This document shows, one piece after another, positions 7,855 to 16,079 of a DNA stretch of 64,000 nucleotides. The notes beneath the pieces are model-generated. The model had not been told where the DNA came from. It was given only the letters and a program-made list of their open reading frames with translations, and searched no databases. Every line of letters begins with the position of its first letter. The stretch's first letter is position 1. A program made the position numbers and the translations under genes. The stretch covers positions 62,001-126,000 of the forward strand of contig NZ_JBHRSW010000014.1 in NCBI RefSeq assembly GCF_042646125.1, in the 5' to 3' direction. The stretch is from Glaciecola flavus (lineage in GTDB: Bacteria; Pseudomonadota; Gammaproteobacteria; Enterobacterales; Alteromonadaceae).

Positions 7855-8724
7855 TTGAAAGATATAAAATTAACCTCGTTATTTGACTTAGAAACCATAG
7901 AGCTTGGCTTGTATCGCGGTAATAGTTGGGATCTAGGGTTTCGCGCTTTGTATGGCGGTCAAGTTTTGGGACAGTCGGTCATTGCGGCCTATAAAACGGT
8001 GCCGGAAGACCGAGTCCTACACTCGTTTCATTCGTATTTTTTGTTGCCAGGAGAAGCTACCTTACCAGTCGTTTACGATGTGGAGAATGTCAGAGATGGG
8101 CGTAGTTTTTCGGCTCGTCGGATTAAGGCAATACAAAACGGACGAGTGATTTTTTATATGACAGCTTCATTTCAACTACCGGATGAATGTGAATTGTCAC
8201 ATCAGTTAGCTGAAATGCCCGAAACTCCACCTGCCGATACACTGCCAAATGATATTGATTTGTTCATTGCTAGCAATGCCAATATGCCGGTACATTTACG
8301 TAAACGCTTGGATTACCATCGAGCCATTGATATTCGTACAGTAGATGCTGCTAAGTCATTATCTGGCAGCAAGCAAACGCCGCTCAGAAAAATTTGGCTA
8401 AAGGCGAGGGAAGCACTGGCTCAAGACAATATTGCCTTGCATCAAGCCTCCTTGGCGTATGCTTCTGACTACCACTTTTTGAGTACGGCATTACAAGCGC
8501 ACGGCATTTCACCGATGGACAAAAAACTCCGCATCGCGACTATTGATCATGCCATGTGGTTCCATCGTCCTTTTTCGTTCAATGATTGGAAACTCTATTC
8601 TTTAAAAAGTCCGTCTAGTGGAAATAGCCGAGCCTTGGTACAAGGTAAGGTGTTTGATTCGAATGGCGATTTGCTTGCGTCTTCTTCTCAAGAGGGGCTG
8701 ATCCGTATTAAGTCAGACGAGTGA
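7855..8724 (+). CDS. tesB: acyl-CoA thioesterase II TesB
   Basis: A protein of 289 residues, close to the 286 of E. coli TesB. It hydrolyses medium and long acyl-CoA to free fatty acid and CoA. Two hot-dog folds are fused; the active-site set Asp205, Thr229 and Gln279 aligns with Asp204, Thr228 and Gln278 of E. coli. The start is TTG at 7855 with GGGGATAG upstream, giving MKDIKLTSLFDLE. It does not form part of the fatty-acid synthesis block further on. Confidence in function is high; physiological substrate is not defined. Confidence 0.93.
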   Translation: MKDIKLTSLFDLETIELGLYRGNSWDLGFRALYGGQVLGQSVIAAYKTVPEDRVLHSFHSYFLLPGEATLPVVYDVENVRDGRSFSARRIKAIQNGRVIFYMTASFQLPDECELSHQLAEMPETPPADTLPNDIDLFIASNANMPVHLRKRLDYHRAIDIRTVDAAKSLSGSKQTPLRKIWLKAREALAQDNIALHQASLAYASDYHFLSTALQAHGISPMDKKLRIATIDHAMWFHRPFSFNDWKLYSLKSPSSGNSRALVQGKVFDSNGDLLASSSQEGLIRIKSDE

Positions 8725-8773
8725 ATCAGCGTATTCCCTTAGTTTAACTGTGCTTACAAAGAAAGCTATGCCT

Positions 8774-8808
8774 GAAAAGAAAAAGGCCCGGAACAAAATG
8801 TTCCAGGC
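8774..8808 (-). terminator. rho-independent terminator on the minus strand
   Basis: On the minus strand a 10-bp stem (gcctggaaca / tgttccgggc, one G-U pair, loop ttt) is followed at once by TTTTTCTTTTC. On the plus strand the same hairpin has no T-run, so it does not end tesB. It needs a minus-strand transcript upstream, between 8810 and about 8930. Confidence 0.8.
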
Positions 8809-8928
8809 TTAGGGGATTGGCTCATTGCTGAGCCGTGCGCTAACTTTTACATCCTATATTTGGGCTGCACGCCCAGTACATCGTCCTTTTAACACAGGGA
8901 GAAGTGTTAAAACCGAAAGGTATTCGAA
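8774..8928 (-). ncRNA. candidate minus-strand small RNA (about 150 nt)
   Basis: The terminator at 8774-8808 has no annotated gene to serve. Upstream on the minus strand are three more perfect hairpins: ttttaacac/gtgttaaaa (8887-8912), gggc/gccc (8861-8873) and ggctca/tgagcc (8819-8834). A TATTAT box at 8939-8934 could be the -10 element. A 13-codon frame (8881-8840, starting MYWACSPN) lies inside, but its Shine-Dalgarno GGA is only two bases from the ATG, so a structured RNA is the better reading. I do not recognise a known family. Promoter position is inference. Confidence 0.5.
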
Positions 8929-9063
8929 TAATCATAATAGCTCATAATGAATTAATTTTTAAAGTTATTTTTGAACAAAAGTGTAGATTTTCAGTACAAA
9001 TTTTGTCGTTTAAATTATATACAAAGCAAAAAACTATATTATTCATTTATTTAGCAGTACAAA

Positions 9064-9115
9064 TTTTCCACAAAAAATACATGGACTCACACAGCTAATT
9101 CACAACTTATCCACA
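9064..9115 (+). promoter_or_regulatory. two DnaA boxes in an AT-rich intergenic region
   Basis: TTATCCACA (9107-9115) is the exact DnaA consensus, and TTTTCCACA (9064-9072) is a close variant in the same orientation 34 bases upstream. The 130 bases before them (8930-9060) are very AT-rich. Only two boxes are present and the neighbours are not those of an origin, so this is more likely a DnaA-titrating or regulatory site for the following gene. Confidence 0.45.
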
Positions 9116-9193
9116 GTTCGGCGTAATTTTTATTTGCGTATTGAGGTGTTTGATGGCTAACTTGCATGCGTTCAATGCAAAAACGGGTAAGAA

Positions 9194-10423
9194 ATGTTAC
9201 ATAAAATTTGGTTGTCGTTTATTTTAAGTGCGTTTGTTGCAACGTGTTGGAGTGTCTTAGTAAACGGAGACTTAGGTAGTGTTGAAGAAGTCATGACAGC
9301 GGTAACCGACATGGCGCGAACCAGTGTCAATATTGCTATCGGATTAATTGGCTTGTTAGCGTTTTGGTTGGGTATTTTTAAAGTGGCGGAACATGCAGGT
9401 TTAGTCGCAAAGTTTTCTCGAGTTCTGGAACCATTTTTACGGCGTATAATGCCCGATATCCCCAAAGGCCATCCGGCAATTGGCAGTATTACTATGAATA
9501 TGTCTGCGAATGTATTGGGCTTAGACAATGCCGCTACGCCGTTTGGTATCAAAGCCATGCAAGATATGCAAAGCTTGACGACGACAAAAGATACACTGAC
9601 AAACTCCCAAATATTGTTTTTGGTACTCAATACTTCGTCGGTGACGCTTTTTCCTATTGCGGTATTTTTGTATCGCGCTGAACAAGGTGCGGCTTCGCCT
9701 ACAGATGTTTTTATCCCGATAATACTCGCGACAAGTGCCTCTACCTTAGCGGGTTTGCTGGTCACTTGTGCGGTGCAACGCGTCAATCTGTTTAATAAAG
9801 TGGTGCTTACCTATTTAGTGGCTATTTTTAGCTTCTTAGCCGCAATTATTTTATATTTTTCAAATGTCGCTGCTGAAAAACTAGCCGCTCAGTCGAGTTT
9901 GATAGCCAATTCTGCTTTGTTTCTATTTATCGTTATAGTGTTAGTGGCGGGGTATCGAAAACAGAAAAATACCTACGAGCTATTTGTTGAGGGGGCAAAA
10001 CAGGGCTTCGAGGTGGCTATTTCGATCATTCCTTATTTGTTAGCGATGTTGGTGGCTATCGCCATGTTGCGAGCAAGTGGTGTGATGGATTTTGTCACCG
10101 ATGCTGTGGCATATCTTGTTACGGCTATTGGCTTTGATTCTCGCTTTGTTGATGCACTGCCAAACGCCTTAATGAAACCTTTGAGTGGTTCGGGTGCGCG
10201 GGCACTAATGATAGAAACGATGCAATATCACGGTGCAGATTCTTTCGCTGGTCGTTTGGCTTCGGTATTACAAGGCTCAACCGAAACAACGTTTTACGTA
10301 TTGGCGGTGTATTTAGGGGCAGTCGGGATAAAACACAGTCGCTATGCCGTCGGTTGTTGTTTGGCCGCAGATGCGGCCGGTATTTTTACCGCAATAGCGG
10401 TGTCTTACTGGTTTTTTGGCTAA
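9194..10423 (+). CDS. SpmA/SpmB-type nucleoside-recognition (Gate) domain membrane protein
   Basis: An integral membrane protein of 409 residues with two similar halves, each a nucleoside-recognition or Gate domain as in spore maturation proteins A and B. The first half has NMSANVLGLDNAATPFGIKAM (the SpmA signature SANxLGLxNAATPxG), and the second has PLSGSGARALMIE and GSTETTFYVLAVYLG (the SpmB signature). Bacteria without spores often carry this fusion; its transported substrate is unknown. The start at 9194 has GGGTAAGAA upstream. It may be controlled by the DnaA boxes about 80 bases before it, but that is only a positional suggestion. Confidence 0.88.
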   Translation: MLHKIWLSFILSAFVATCWSVLVNGDLGSVEEVMTAVTDMARTSVNIAIGLIGLLAFWLGIFKVAEHAGLVAKFSRVLEPFLRRIMPDIPKGHPAIGSITMNMSANVLGLDNAATPFGIKAMQDMQSLTTTKDTLTNSQILFLVLNTSSVTLFPIAVFLYRAEQGAASPTDVFIPIILATSASTLAGLLVTCAVQRVNLFNKVVLTYLVAIFSFLAAIILYFSNVAAEKLAAQSSLIANSALFLFIVIVLVAGYRKQKNTYELFVEGAKQGFEVAISIIPYLLAMLVAIAMLRASGVMDFVTDAVAYLVTAIGFDSRFVDALPNALMKPLSGSGARALMIETMQYHGADSFAGRLASVLQGSTETTFYVLAVYLGAVGIKHSRYAVGCCLAADAAGIFTAIAVSYWFFG

Positions 10424-10453
10424 GCATTTTATATTCGCGACAAATGCCGAGAG

Positions 10454-11593
10454 TTACTGTCGAGTAAATACAATATCGTCTTGATTGTGAGGCGATACGG
10501 TAATGGTGTGATACTGACCGTCTTTTAAATCCGAAAAACGTAGGTTTGCATTGAATTCGTTGATGTAGTACTCAGAAGAACTGTGAGAACGGATATAAAT
10601 CTTATTCATTGCCGGATCGACAAGATATAGGCCAATAGCATCACTTTTAAGTGTTGTTTTGGGCATATACTGATGTTCAGATATATAGTCACCTACCATT
10701 TGTTGTTTGCTTTCTTTGGGAATCTCAAGATCGTTTTTGCCAAACACAAATCGCATGCCTTGAGCGAAGCCGATAGGATTAACACCTGAATGTCCTGCGC
10801 CTTTGACGATATCATATCTAATGGATAAATTTTTATGGTCTTGTGCATTGAGGCTTTCAAACAAAGCATCATTTGATTTCATGCCATATAGCTCATATTC
10901 ACCTCTGGCCGAGTAAAGCCTGACGGCGGGTACGTCCGTTTTAGCGAAGTGAGTTTTGATGAGCGTTTCTACCTCTCGGTTTTGCCACCAAAGGGAGGGA
11001 GATAACGCAACAATATTGTTAAACAAATCGGGCTCTTTTGTCATGACGTACAAGGCAAACAAACCGCTTAAGGAACTGCCGGTGATAGTGCGATTGCCGT
11101 TAGTTTTATAGTGCCCCTCGATAAAAGGAATAATTTCATTTTTTAGTACACGAATGAAAGTGTCGGCGCCACCCGAGGGCTTATGCGCAGGCGATTCTGA
11201 GGGCGTAAAATTTTGGAAACGCATCTGCTCGACGTTGATGTTTTCTCCAGCCCAAGTAATACCCACCGTCATCGCTTTCTCAATGGTGCCATCCCACGCA
11301 TAGTTGCCGTGCGCACCTGACACTAAGGTGAAATGATATTGACCATCTAATATGTATATAACGGGAAACCCTGTCTCTGATTCTTGGTATCCAGAAGGAA
11401 AACGGACGATTAGGTGGTAATCCTGTTGTTGAATGTCAGAATGAAAAGATATTTCATGAGTCCAAGGTAGTACGTAGGGCTTGGATACGATTTTATCTTT
11501 ATTGGTATTAGGCGTATCTACCGTATCTTGCGCATTGGTGCAAAAACACATGAGCGCTACCCATCCAGCTAAAAATACACGGAGCATATTCAT
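10454..11593 (-). CDS. exported alpha/beta-hydrolase (esterase D/IroE-like)
   Basis: A protein of 379 residues with a signal peptide (MNMLRVFLAGWVALMCFCTNA). The body matches the putative esterase family (PF00756): ILDGQYHF near residue 81, the nucleophile elbow TGSSLSGLFAL with likely Ser174, and KGAGHSG with the probable catalytic His near 268. Relatives include siderophore esterase IroE and S-formylglutathione hydrolase. Residues from about 300 form an extra C-terminal domain of unknown role. It is a single gene on the minus strand, convergent with the SpmA/B-like gene; a family B repeat end (11633-11652) lies in its upstream region. Substrate unknown. Confidence 0.82.
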   Translation of the reverse strand: MNMLRVFLAGWVALMCFCTNAQDTVDTPNTNKDKIVSKPYVLPWTHEISFHSDIQQQDYHLIVRFPSGYQESETGFPVIYILDGQYHFTLVSGAHGNYAWDGTIEKAMTVGITWAGENINVEQMRFQNFTPSESPAHKPSGGADTFIRVLKNEIIPFIEGHYKTNGNRTITGSSLSGLFALYVMTKEPDLFNNIVALSPSLWWQNREVETLIKTHFAKTDVPAVRLYSARGEYELYGMKSNDALFESLNAQDHKNLSIRYDIVKGAGHSGVNPIGFAQGMRFVFGKNDLEIPKESKQQMVGDYISEHQYMPKTTLKSDAIGLYLVDPAMNKIYIRSHSSSEYYINEFNANLRFSDLKDGQYHTITVSPHNQDDIVFTRQ

Positions 11594-11632
11594 TCCTCAG
11601 TAGATTAGTTTGTGGCTTTTGATTTAAAGCTA

Positions 11633-11652
11633 CTTATCCCGAGTTCAGGTTA
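11633..11652 (-). repeat. solo end of repeat family B
   Basis: The 20 bases cttatcccgagttcaggtta match the right terminal repeat of the family B elements at 34562-34756. No left end is found nearby, so this is a remnant. It is about 40 bases upstream of the esterase start, inside the likely promoter region. Confidence 0.75.
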
Positions 11653-11749
11653 CTTAATCTTAGGGAGCGATATTACTTGTGTAAATTAATGAAATGTAAA
11701 TAAGTATGTGCTTATTTGTTGCCATGCGCTTTTCAACAGACGCAAGTAC

Positions 11750-12379
11750 TCAGGGTTTGGCCACTAATGGGCTGATGTTGACCGCACGCAGCATTTTGCA
11801 TAGATTCAGCAATGGCAATCCGATCAAACTATTTTGATCTTCGCCCTCTAATGATTCGAATAAATGCATGCCTAAGCCTTCTACTTTGAAGCTGCCTGCG
11901 CAGTCAAAAGGTTTTTCTAATTGTACGTAGTTCAAAATTTCAGAGTCGTCGAGCGCTCTGAATTTTACTGAAAATCGCGACACGCTTTTCTGTTGATGAA
12001 GTTGTTTATCAATGCTTGTGGTCAGATTGACGGGCGGTAGTAAACAAAGCCCAGTATAAAAATCGACACGTTTGTTGTTACAAAGCCTGAGTTGTTGATA
12101 TGCTCGCTCAGCATTACCTGGTTTTGACAATAAGATTTGTTTGTCACTTTCTTGCAAGCAACAAACCTGATCTGAGGCGATGATAAAGTGATCGGGGTAC
12201 TTGTCTTGGCAGGCTTGCGCTTTTTCGAAGCTAAGTCTTTTTGCAAGTTGTTCGGCTGATTCATGCTCTTTCGGGGATTCGTCAATATTTGGCGAGTGGC
12301 TGTCAAAAGCCAGCCCCAGCTGTGATAAAAGAGTTTTGCGATAAGGGGATGAAGAAGCTAATAAAATCTTATTGTTCAA
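11750..12379 (-). CDS. maf: Maf family nucleotide pyrophosphatase (YceF type)
   Basis: A protein of 209 residues. It begins ILLASSSPYRKTLLSQLGL, the Maf signature, with NIDESP near 31-36 and IIASDQVCCL near 66-75; the Asp of the SDQ motif is the catalytic base. The YceF branch hydrolyses m7GTP and related modified nucleotides, and the position next to yceD-rpmF-plsX is the one found for yceF in gammaproteobacteria. It is divergent from yceD, and the two promoters share about 50 bases. The C-terminal region is slightly longer than usual. Substrate is by family, not shown here. Confidence 0.93.
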   Translation of the reverse strand: MNNKILLASSSPYRKTLLSQLGLAFDSHSPNIDESPKEHESAEQLAKRLSFEKAQACQDKYPDHFIIASDQVCCLQESDKQILLSKPGNAERAYQQLRLCNNKRVDFYTGLCLLPPVNLTTSIDKQLHQQKSVSRFSVKFRALDDSEILNYVQLEKPFDCAGSFKVEGLGMHLFESLEGEDQNSLIGLPLLNLCKMLRAVNISPLVAKP

Positions 12380-12391
12380 ACGTTAAATCCT

Positions 12392-12420
12392 TTGACTCGT
12401 GGCAGCTAAACCTATATTAT
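12392..12420 (+). promoter_or_regulatory. sigma-70 promoter of the yceD-rpmF-plsX-fab operon
   Basis: TTGACT (12392-12397) and TATTAT (12415-12420) with a 17-base spacer form a near-consensus promoter. Transcription would begin near 12427, only about three bases before the yceD ATG, so the transcript would be practically leaderless. Confidence 0.7.
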
Positions 12421-12429
12421 GCGCGCGCT

Positions 12430-12951
12430 ATGTCAAATGTGAAGCTACCAATAACAATCGATCCAGTCAAAAGTGCGCAAAAACGCGCTTCATACAAAGG
12501 CATATACCAAGCCTCTGTTATGCAAAGATTGAGCGAAGCGGTAGAAAATATTTTGACCGATGTTGCTGTGGATGTTGAGTTTGCAAAAGACGCGCAGAGT
12601 CTTACTTACATCCAAGGAGGGTCTCGTGTTGAAACTTCACTTATTTGCCAGCGTTGTAATGAATCATTTTCGTTGGAAATTTCAACTGAATTTTGTTTCA
12701 GTCCCGTGCAGGGGACAGAGCAAGCCGATGCATTACCTGACGTCTATGAGCCGATTGAGGTCAATGACCACGGAGAAATAGATTTACTCCAGTTAGTGGA
12801 GGATGAGTTGATTTTGTCACTACCGATTGTTGCACTTCATGCAGAAGAAGATTGCAAACAAAAAGCTGATGACATGCAGTTCGGAAAAATCGATACGGAC
12901 GTAGAACGTGAAAACCCATTTGCGGTTTTAAAAGAGCTTAAGCGAGATTAG
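12430..12951 (+). CDS. yceD: 23S rRNA accumulation protein YceD (DUF177)
   Basis: A protein of 173 residues. YceD helps accumulate 23S rRNA and is nearly always co-transcribed with rpmF. Residues 1-20 (SNVKLPITIDPVKSAQKR) match the E. coli start, fixing the ATG at 12430 although the open frame extends 63 codons further upstream into maf. The Cys pair CQRC near residue 77, and CFSPV and YEPIEVN after it, are family landmarks. No Shine-Dalgarno sequence precedes the ATG, which fits the promoter at 12392-12420 giving a leaderless transcript. rpmF follows nine bases after the stop. Confidence 0.95.
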   Translation: MSNVKLPITIDPVKSAQKRASYKGIYQASVMQRLSEAVENILTDVAVDVEFAKDAQSLTYIQGGSRVETSLICQRCNESFSLEISTEFCFSPVQGTEQADALPDVYEPIEVNDHGEIDLLQLVEDELILSLPIVALHAEEDCKQKADDMQFGKIDTDVERENPFAVLKELKRD

Positions 12952-12960
12952 GAGTAACCT

Positions 12961-13131
12961 ATGGCGGTACAACAAAATCGTAAGACTAGATCTAAGCGCG
13001 GTATGCGTAGATCTCACGACGCGTTAACAGCTGAAACTTTGTCTGTTGACTCAACCTCTGGCGAAACTCATCGTCGTCACCACGTGACAGCTGATGGTTT
13101 TTACAAAGGTAAAAAAGTTATTGCCAAGTAA
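12961..13131 (+). CDS. rpmF: 50S ribosomal protein L32
   Basis: A basic protein of 56 residues beginning AVQQNRKTRSKRGMRRSHD, the standard L32 N-terminus, and ending YKGKKVIAK. It has a ribosome site (AGGAG) in the gap after yceD. The zinc-binding Cys residues found in some L32 proteins are absent, as in E. coli. plsX begins nine bases after the stop, so ribosome and phospholipid synthesis genes are coupled here as in E. coli. Confidence 0.98.
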   Translation: MAVQQNRKTRSKRGMRRSHDALTAETLSVDSTSGETHRRHHVTADGFYKGKKVIAK

Positions 13132-13140
13132 GGCAAAGCG

Positions 13141-14163
13141 TTGACTAAAGTCATCATAGCTTTAGATATCATGGGGGGCGATCGAGGCCCCCATGTTTTT
13201 TCTTCAGCTGTCACCAAAATCCTATCAGAATACCCTAACGTACATATTGTGTTGTGTGCGACACAGTTATCAGCCAATGAAATTTTAAGCAAGGTTCCTT
13301 CGCATTTACATGCGCAGTTGTCTATTGAAGCGTGTGAACAAGTCGTCGACATGCAGATGAAACCCGCAGTTGCATTGCGCAAAATGAAGCAATCTTCAAT
13401 GCGAAGAGCACTAGATTTGGTGAGTAATCAACTAGCCCACGGCTGTGTGAGTGCTGGTAATACCGGTGCGTTGATGGCAATGGCTAACTACGTGCTGAAG
13501 ACTCTCAATGGTATATCTCGGCCTGCGTTGGTGTCATCTTTACCTACGCGCAGCGACAAAAAAGTACTGTTACTAGATTTAGGTGCTTCGGTCAATTGCG
13601 ATGCAGAAAACTTGTTGCAATACGCCGTAATGGGCTCTGTTCTAAAACAGTCATGCGATGGTTTACATGCGCCTAAGGTCGCGTTGCTTAATGTCGGCGA
13701 AGAAGAGATCAAAGGGAATTCCGTGATTCAACACGCTGATGCATTATTAAAAGAGTGCAAAGCCCTGCAATATGTTGGCTACGTAGAGGGCGATGATATT
13801 TTTGCTGGTGAGGTTGATGTCGTGGTGACGGATGGCTTTACTGGCAACATTGCACTAAAAGCGAGTGAAGGTATAGCAAAACTGGTGGTTGAAGAATTAC
13901 AGGTGCTAACAAGGGAAACGCTTCTTGCCAGGCTAGTCAGCAAATTAATGTTGCCGCTATTAAAGCGCCTGTATCAGCGAATGAACCCCGACCAGTACAA
14001 TGGGGCGAGTCTGATAGGATTGCGCGGAATTGTAATTAAAAGTCATGGTAATGCGAGTGCTGAAGCCTGTTATTACGCTTTGAAGCAAGCCATTTCCGAA
14101 ATTAACCTATCCGTACCAGATAGGATAAAAACAAAAATAGAAAAAGAATTGTTGGAGCACTAA
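13141..14163 (+). CDS. plsX: phosphate acyltransferase PlsX
   Basis: A protein of 340 residues. PlsX makes acyl-phosphate from acyl-ACP for phospholipid synthesis at the membrane surface. It begins TKVIIALDIMGGDRGP, the family opening, and has VSAGNTGALMA near residue 103 and VVTDGFTGNIALK near 230, both typical. The start is TTG at 13141; no ATG lies in front of the conserved Asp-x-Met-Gly-Gly-Asp. fabH starts three bases after the stop. Confidence 0.97.
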   Translation: MTKVIIALDIMGGDRGPHVFSSAVTKILSEYPNVHIVLCATQLSANEILSKVPSHLHAQLSIEACEQVVDMQMKPAVALRKMKQSSMRRALDLVSNQLAHGCVSAGNTGALMAMANYVLKTLNGISRPALVSSLPTRSDKKVLLLDLGASVNCDAENLLQYAVMGSVLKQSCDGLHAPKVALLNVGEEEIKGNSVIQHADALLKECKALQYVGYVEGDDIFAGEVDVVVTDGFTGNIALKASEGIAKLVVEELQVLTRETLLARLVSKLMLPLLKRLYQRMNPDQYNGASLIGLRGIVIKSHGNASAEACYYALKQAISEINLSVPDRIKTKIEKELLEH

Positions 14164-14166
14164 TCC

Positions 14167-15126
14167 ATGTTTTCACGCTTTATAGGGACGGGCAGTTATC
14201 ACCCCTCAGAAGTACGTACAAATGCAGACCTAGAATTAATGGTCGACACCTCAGACGAATGGATTACCGATCGCACGGGTATCAAAGAAAGAAGAATTAT
14301 TGCGCCCCACGAGACGGCGGCAACAATGGGAGCGGAAGCCAGTCTTAAGGCCTTAGAAGCAGCCAATATCAAGGCTTCAGATATTGATATGATTGTGTGC
14401 GCTACCACCAGTGGACGGTATGCCTTGCCGAGTACCGCCTGTGAAATTCAATCCATATTGGGCATTGACAATATTCCAGCCTTTGATATTGCCGCGGCGT
14501 GTGCTGGCTATTGTTATGCCTTGAGTATTGCGGATCAATATATTCGTTCTGGCATGGTCAAACGCATTTTGGTTGTGGGAACAGATTGTTTGTCGCGTTT
14601 AGTTGACCCTGCTGATCGCAGTATGGTGATACTCTTTGGTGATGGTGCCGGTGCAACGATTATTGAAGCAAGTGAAGAACCCGGTATTTTATCTACCCAT
14701 ATTAACGCGGCGGGGTCTTACAAAGATCTCTTGTATGTAGGTAACCCCACCCGAGGTGAGGAAGCCTCTGTGCATGAGAATTGGGGCGTGATGAAGGGTA
14801 ACGAAGTATTTAAAGTGGCGGTCACAAAGCTAAGCGAAATCGTGTCGCAAACCTTAGAGGCAAATCAACTAGATAAGTCAGATATCGACTGGTTAGTGCC
14901 GCATCAGGCTAACTTTAGAATTATCAAAGCGGTGGCTAAGAAATTGAATATGTCGCTTGATCAAGTTGTGGTTAACCTAGAGCAATATGGCAATACCTCT
15001 GCGGCTACTGTGCCTACAGCGCTAGATATGGCGATTCGAGATGGCCGCATACAGCGAGGGCAACATTTGTTGTTAGAAGCATTTGGCGGTGGTTTTGCTT
15101 GGGCGTCTGCGCTAGTTAAGTATTAA
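14167..15126 (+). CDS. fabH: beta-ketoacyl-ACP synthase III FabH
   Basis: A protein of 319 residues. FabH condenses acetyl-CoA with malonyl-ACP to start fatty-acid chains. The catalytic triad is visible: Cys112 in AAACAGYCYAL, His246 in VPHQANFRI and Asn276 in QYGNTSAA. The length and the GGGFAWAS ending match the family. It is the fourth gene of the operon, followed 25 bases later by fabD. Confidence 0.98.
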   Translation: MFSRFIGTGSYHPSEVRTNADLELMVDTSDEWITDRTGIKERRIIAPHETAATMGAEASLKALEAANIKASDIDMIVCATTSGRYALPSTACEIQSILGIDNIPAFDIAAACAGYCYALSIADQYIRSGMVKRILVVGTDCLSRLVDPADRSMVILFGDGAGATIIEASEEPGILSTHINAAGSYKDLLYVGNPTRGEEASVHENWGVMKGNEVFKVAVTKLSEIVSQTLEANQLDKSDIDWLVPHQANFRIIKAVAKKLNMSLDQVVVNLEQYGNTSAATVPTALDMAIRDGRIQRGQHLLLEAFGGGFAWASALVKY

Positions 15127-15151
15127 AAATAAAAAATATAAGGATTTTTAC

Positions 15152-16054
15152 ATGACAGCTTTAGCATGTGTCTTTCCAGGTCAAGGTTCACAATCCCTTG
15201 GCATGTTGGCAGATTTAGCTGCTGAACACAAAAGCGTATTGACTTGCTTTGAAGAAGCATCAGACGCATTGAACTATAATTTGTGGGATTTGGTGCAAAA
15301 CGGTCCGGTGGAAAAGCTAAATCAAACAGATATCACACAACCTGCTTTGTTAACAGCGAGCATTGCCGCCTATCAGGTCTACATTGCAACAAATGATAGA
15401 CAACCTAGATATCTGGCAGGGCACAGTCTTGGTGAGTACACTGCACTTGTTGCGGCGGGGGTCTTGTCGTTGACTGACGCAGTAAAATTGGTTGAATTGC
15501 GTGGTCAGTTTATGCAACAAGCTGTACCCGCAGGTACAGGTGCTATGTATGCGATTATTGGTTTAGATGATGCGCAGATCATTGAGGTTTGTAATAAGGT
15601 TTCAACCGATACAGGCTTAGTTGTTTCAGCAGTAAACTTCAACTCTCCCGGTCAAGTGGTCATTGCTGGCAATAGTGAAGCAGTTGAACAAGCAGGCACT
15701 GAATTAAAGGCTGCAGGGGCAAAACGAGCACTTCCTCTCGCCGTTAGTGTGCCGTCGCATTGCGAGTTAATGAAGCCTGCAGCAGAGCGTTTAGAAGACT
15801 ATCTGTCAACAATTTACTTTAACACACCCGAAATTGAAGTAGTGAATAACGTTGACGTTGCGGTTTGTCACTCTGCTGACGAGATAAAGGCCGCTTTGGT
15901 TAGGCAATTATACAAACCAGTTCGCTGGACAGAAACGGTTACATTTTTAGCCAGTCAAGGCGTTGAAGAAGTAGTTGAAGTCGGCCCCGGTAAAGTACTG
16001 GCAGGGCTTAACAAGCGAATTGACAAGACGTTGATACTTTCGTCGTTCAATTAA
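15152..16054 (+). CDS. fabD: malonyl-CoA:ACP transacylase FabD
   Basis: A protein of 300 residues. FabD moves malonyl groups from CoA to ACP. It begins with ALACVFPGQGSQSLGM, and the nucleophile Ser92 lies in LAGHSLGEY with catalytic His203 in VPSHCELM. The 25-base gap after fabH contains AAGGA as ribosome site. fabG follows after 25 bases. Nothing unusual. Confidence 0.98.
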   Translation: MTALACVFPGQGSQSLGMLADLAAEHKSVLTCFEEASDALNYNLWDLVQNGPVEKLNQTDITQPALLTASIAAYQVYIATNDRQPRYLAGHSLGEYTALVAAGVLSLTDAVKLVELRGQFMQQAVPAGTGAMYAIIGLDDAQIIEVCNKVSTDTGLVVSAVNFNSPGQVVIAGNSEAVEQAGTELKAAGAKRALPLAVSVPSHCELMKPAAERLEDYLSTIYFNTPEIEVVNNVDVAVCHSADEIKAALVRQLYKPVRWTETVTFLASQGVEEVVEVGPGKVLAGLNKRIDKTLILSSFN

Positions 16055-16079
16055 TTGAACTGAATTAAATAGGAAAAAT

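Noticed and set aside
8840..8881. 13-codon minus-strand gene (MYWACSPN...)
   Set aside because: Its ribosome site is two bases from the ATG and the hairpins argue for a structured RNA; kept only as an alternative inside the ncRNA entry.
8930..9115. Replication origin
   Set aside because: Only two DnaA boxes and no origin-type neighbours (dnaA, mnmG, parAB).
12241..12429. Upstream extension of yceD by 63 codons
   Set aside because: It overlaps maf on the other strand and the conserved YceD N-terminus begins at the ATG at 12430, directly after a good promoter.
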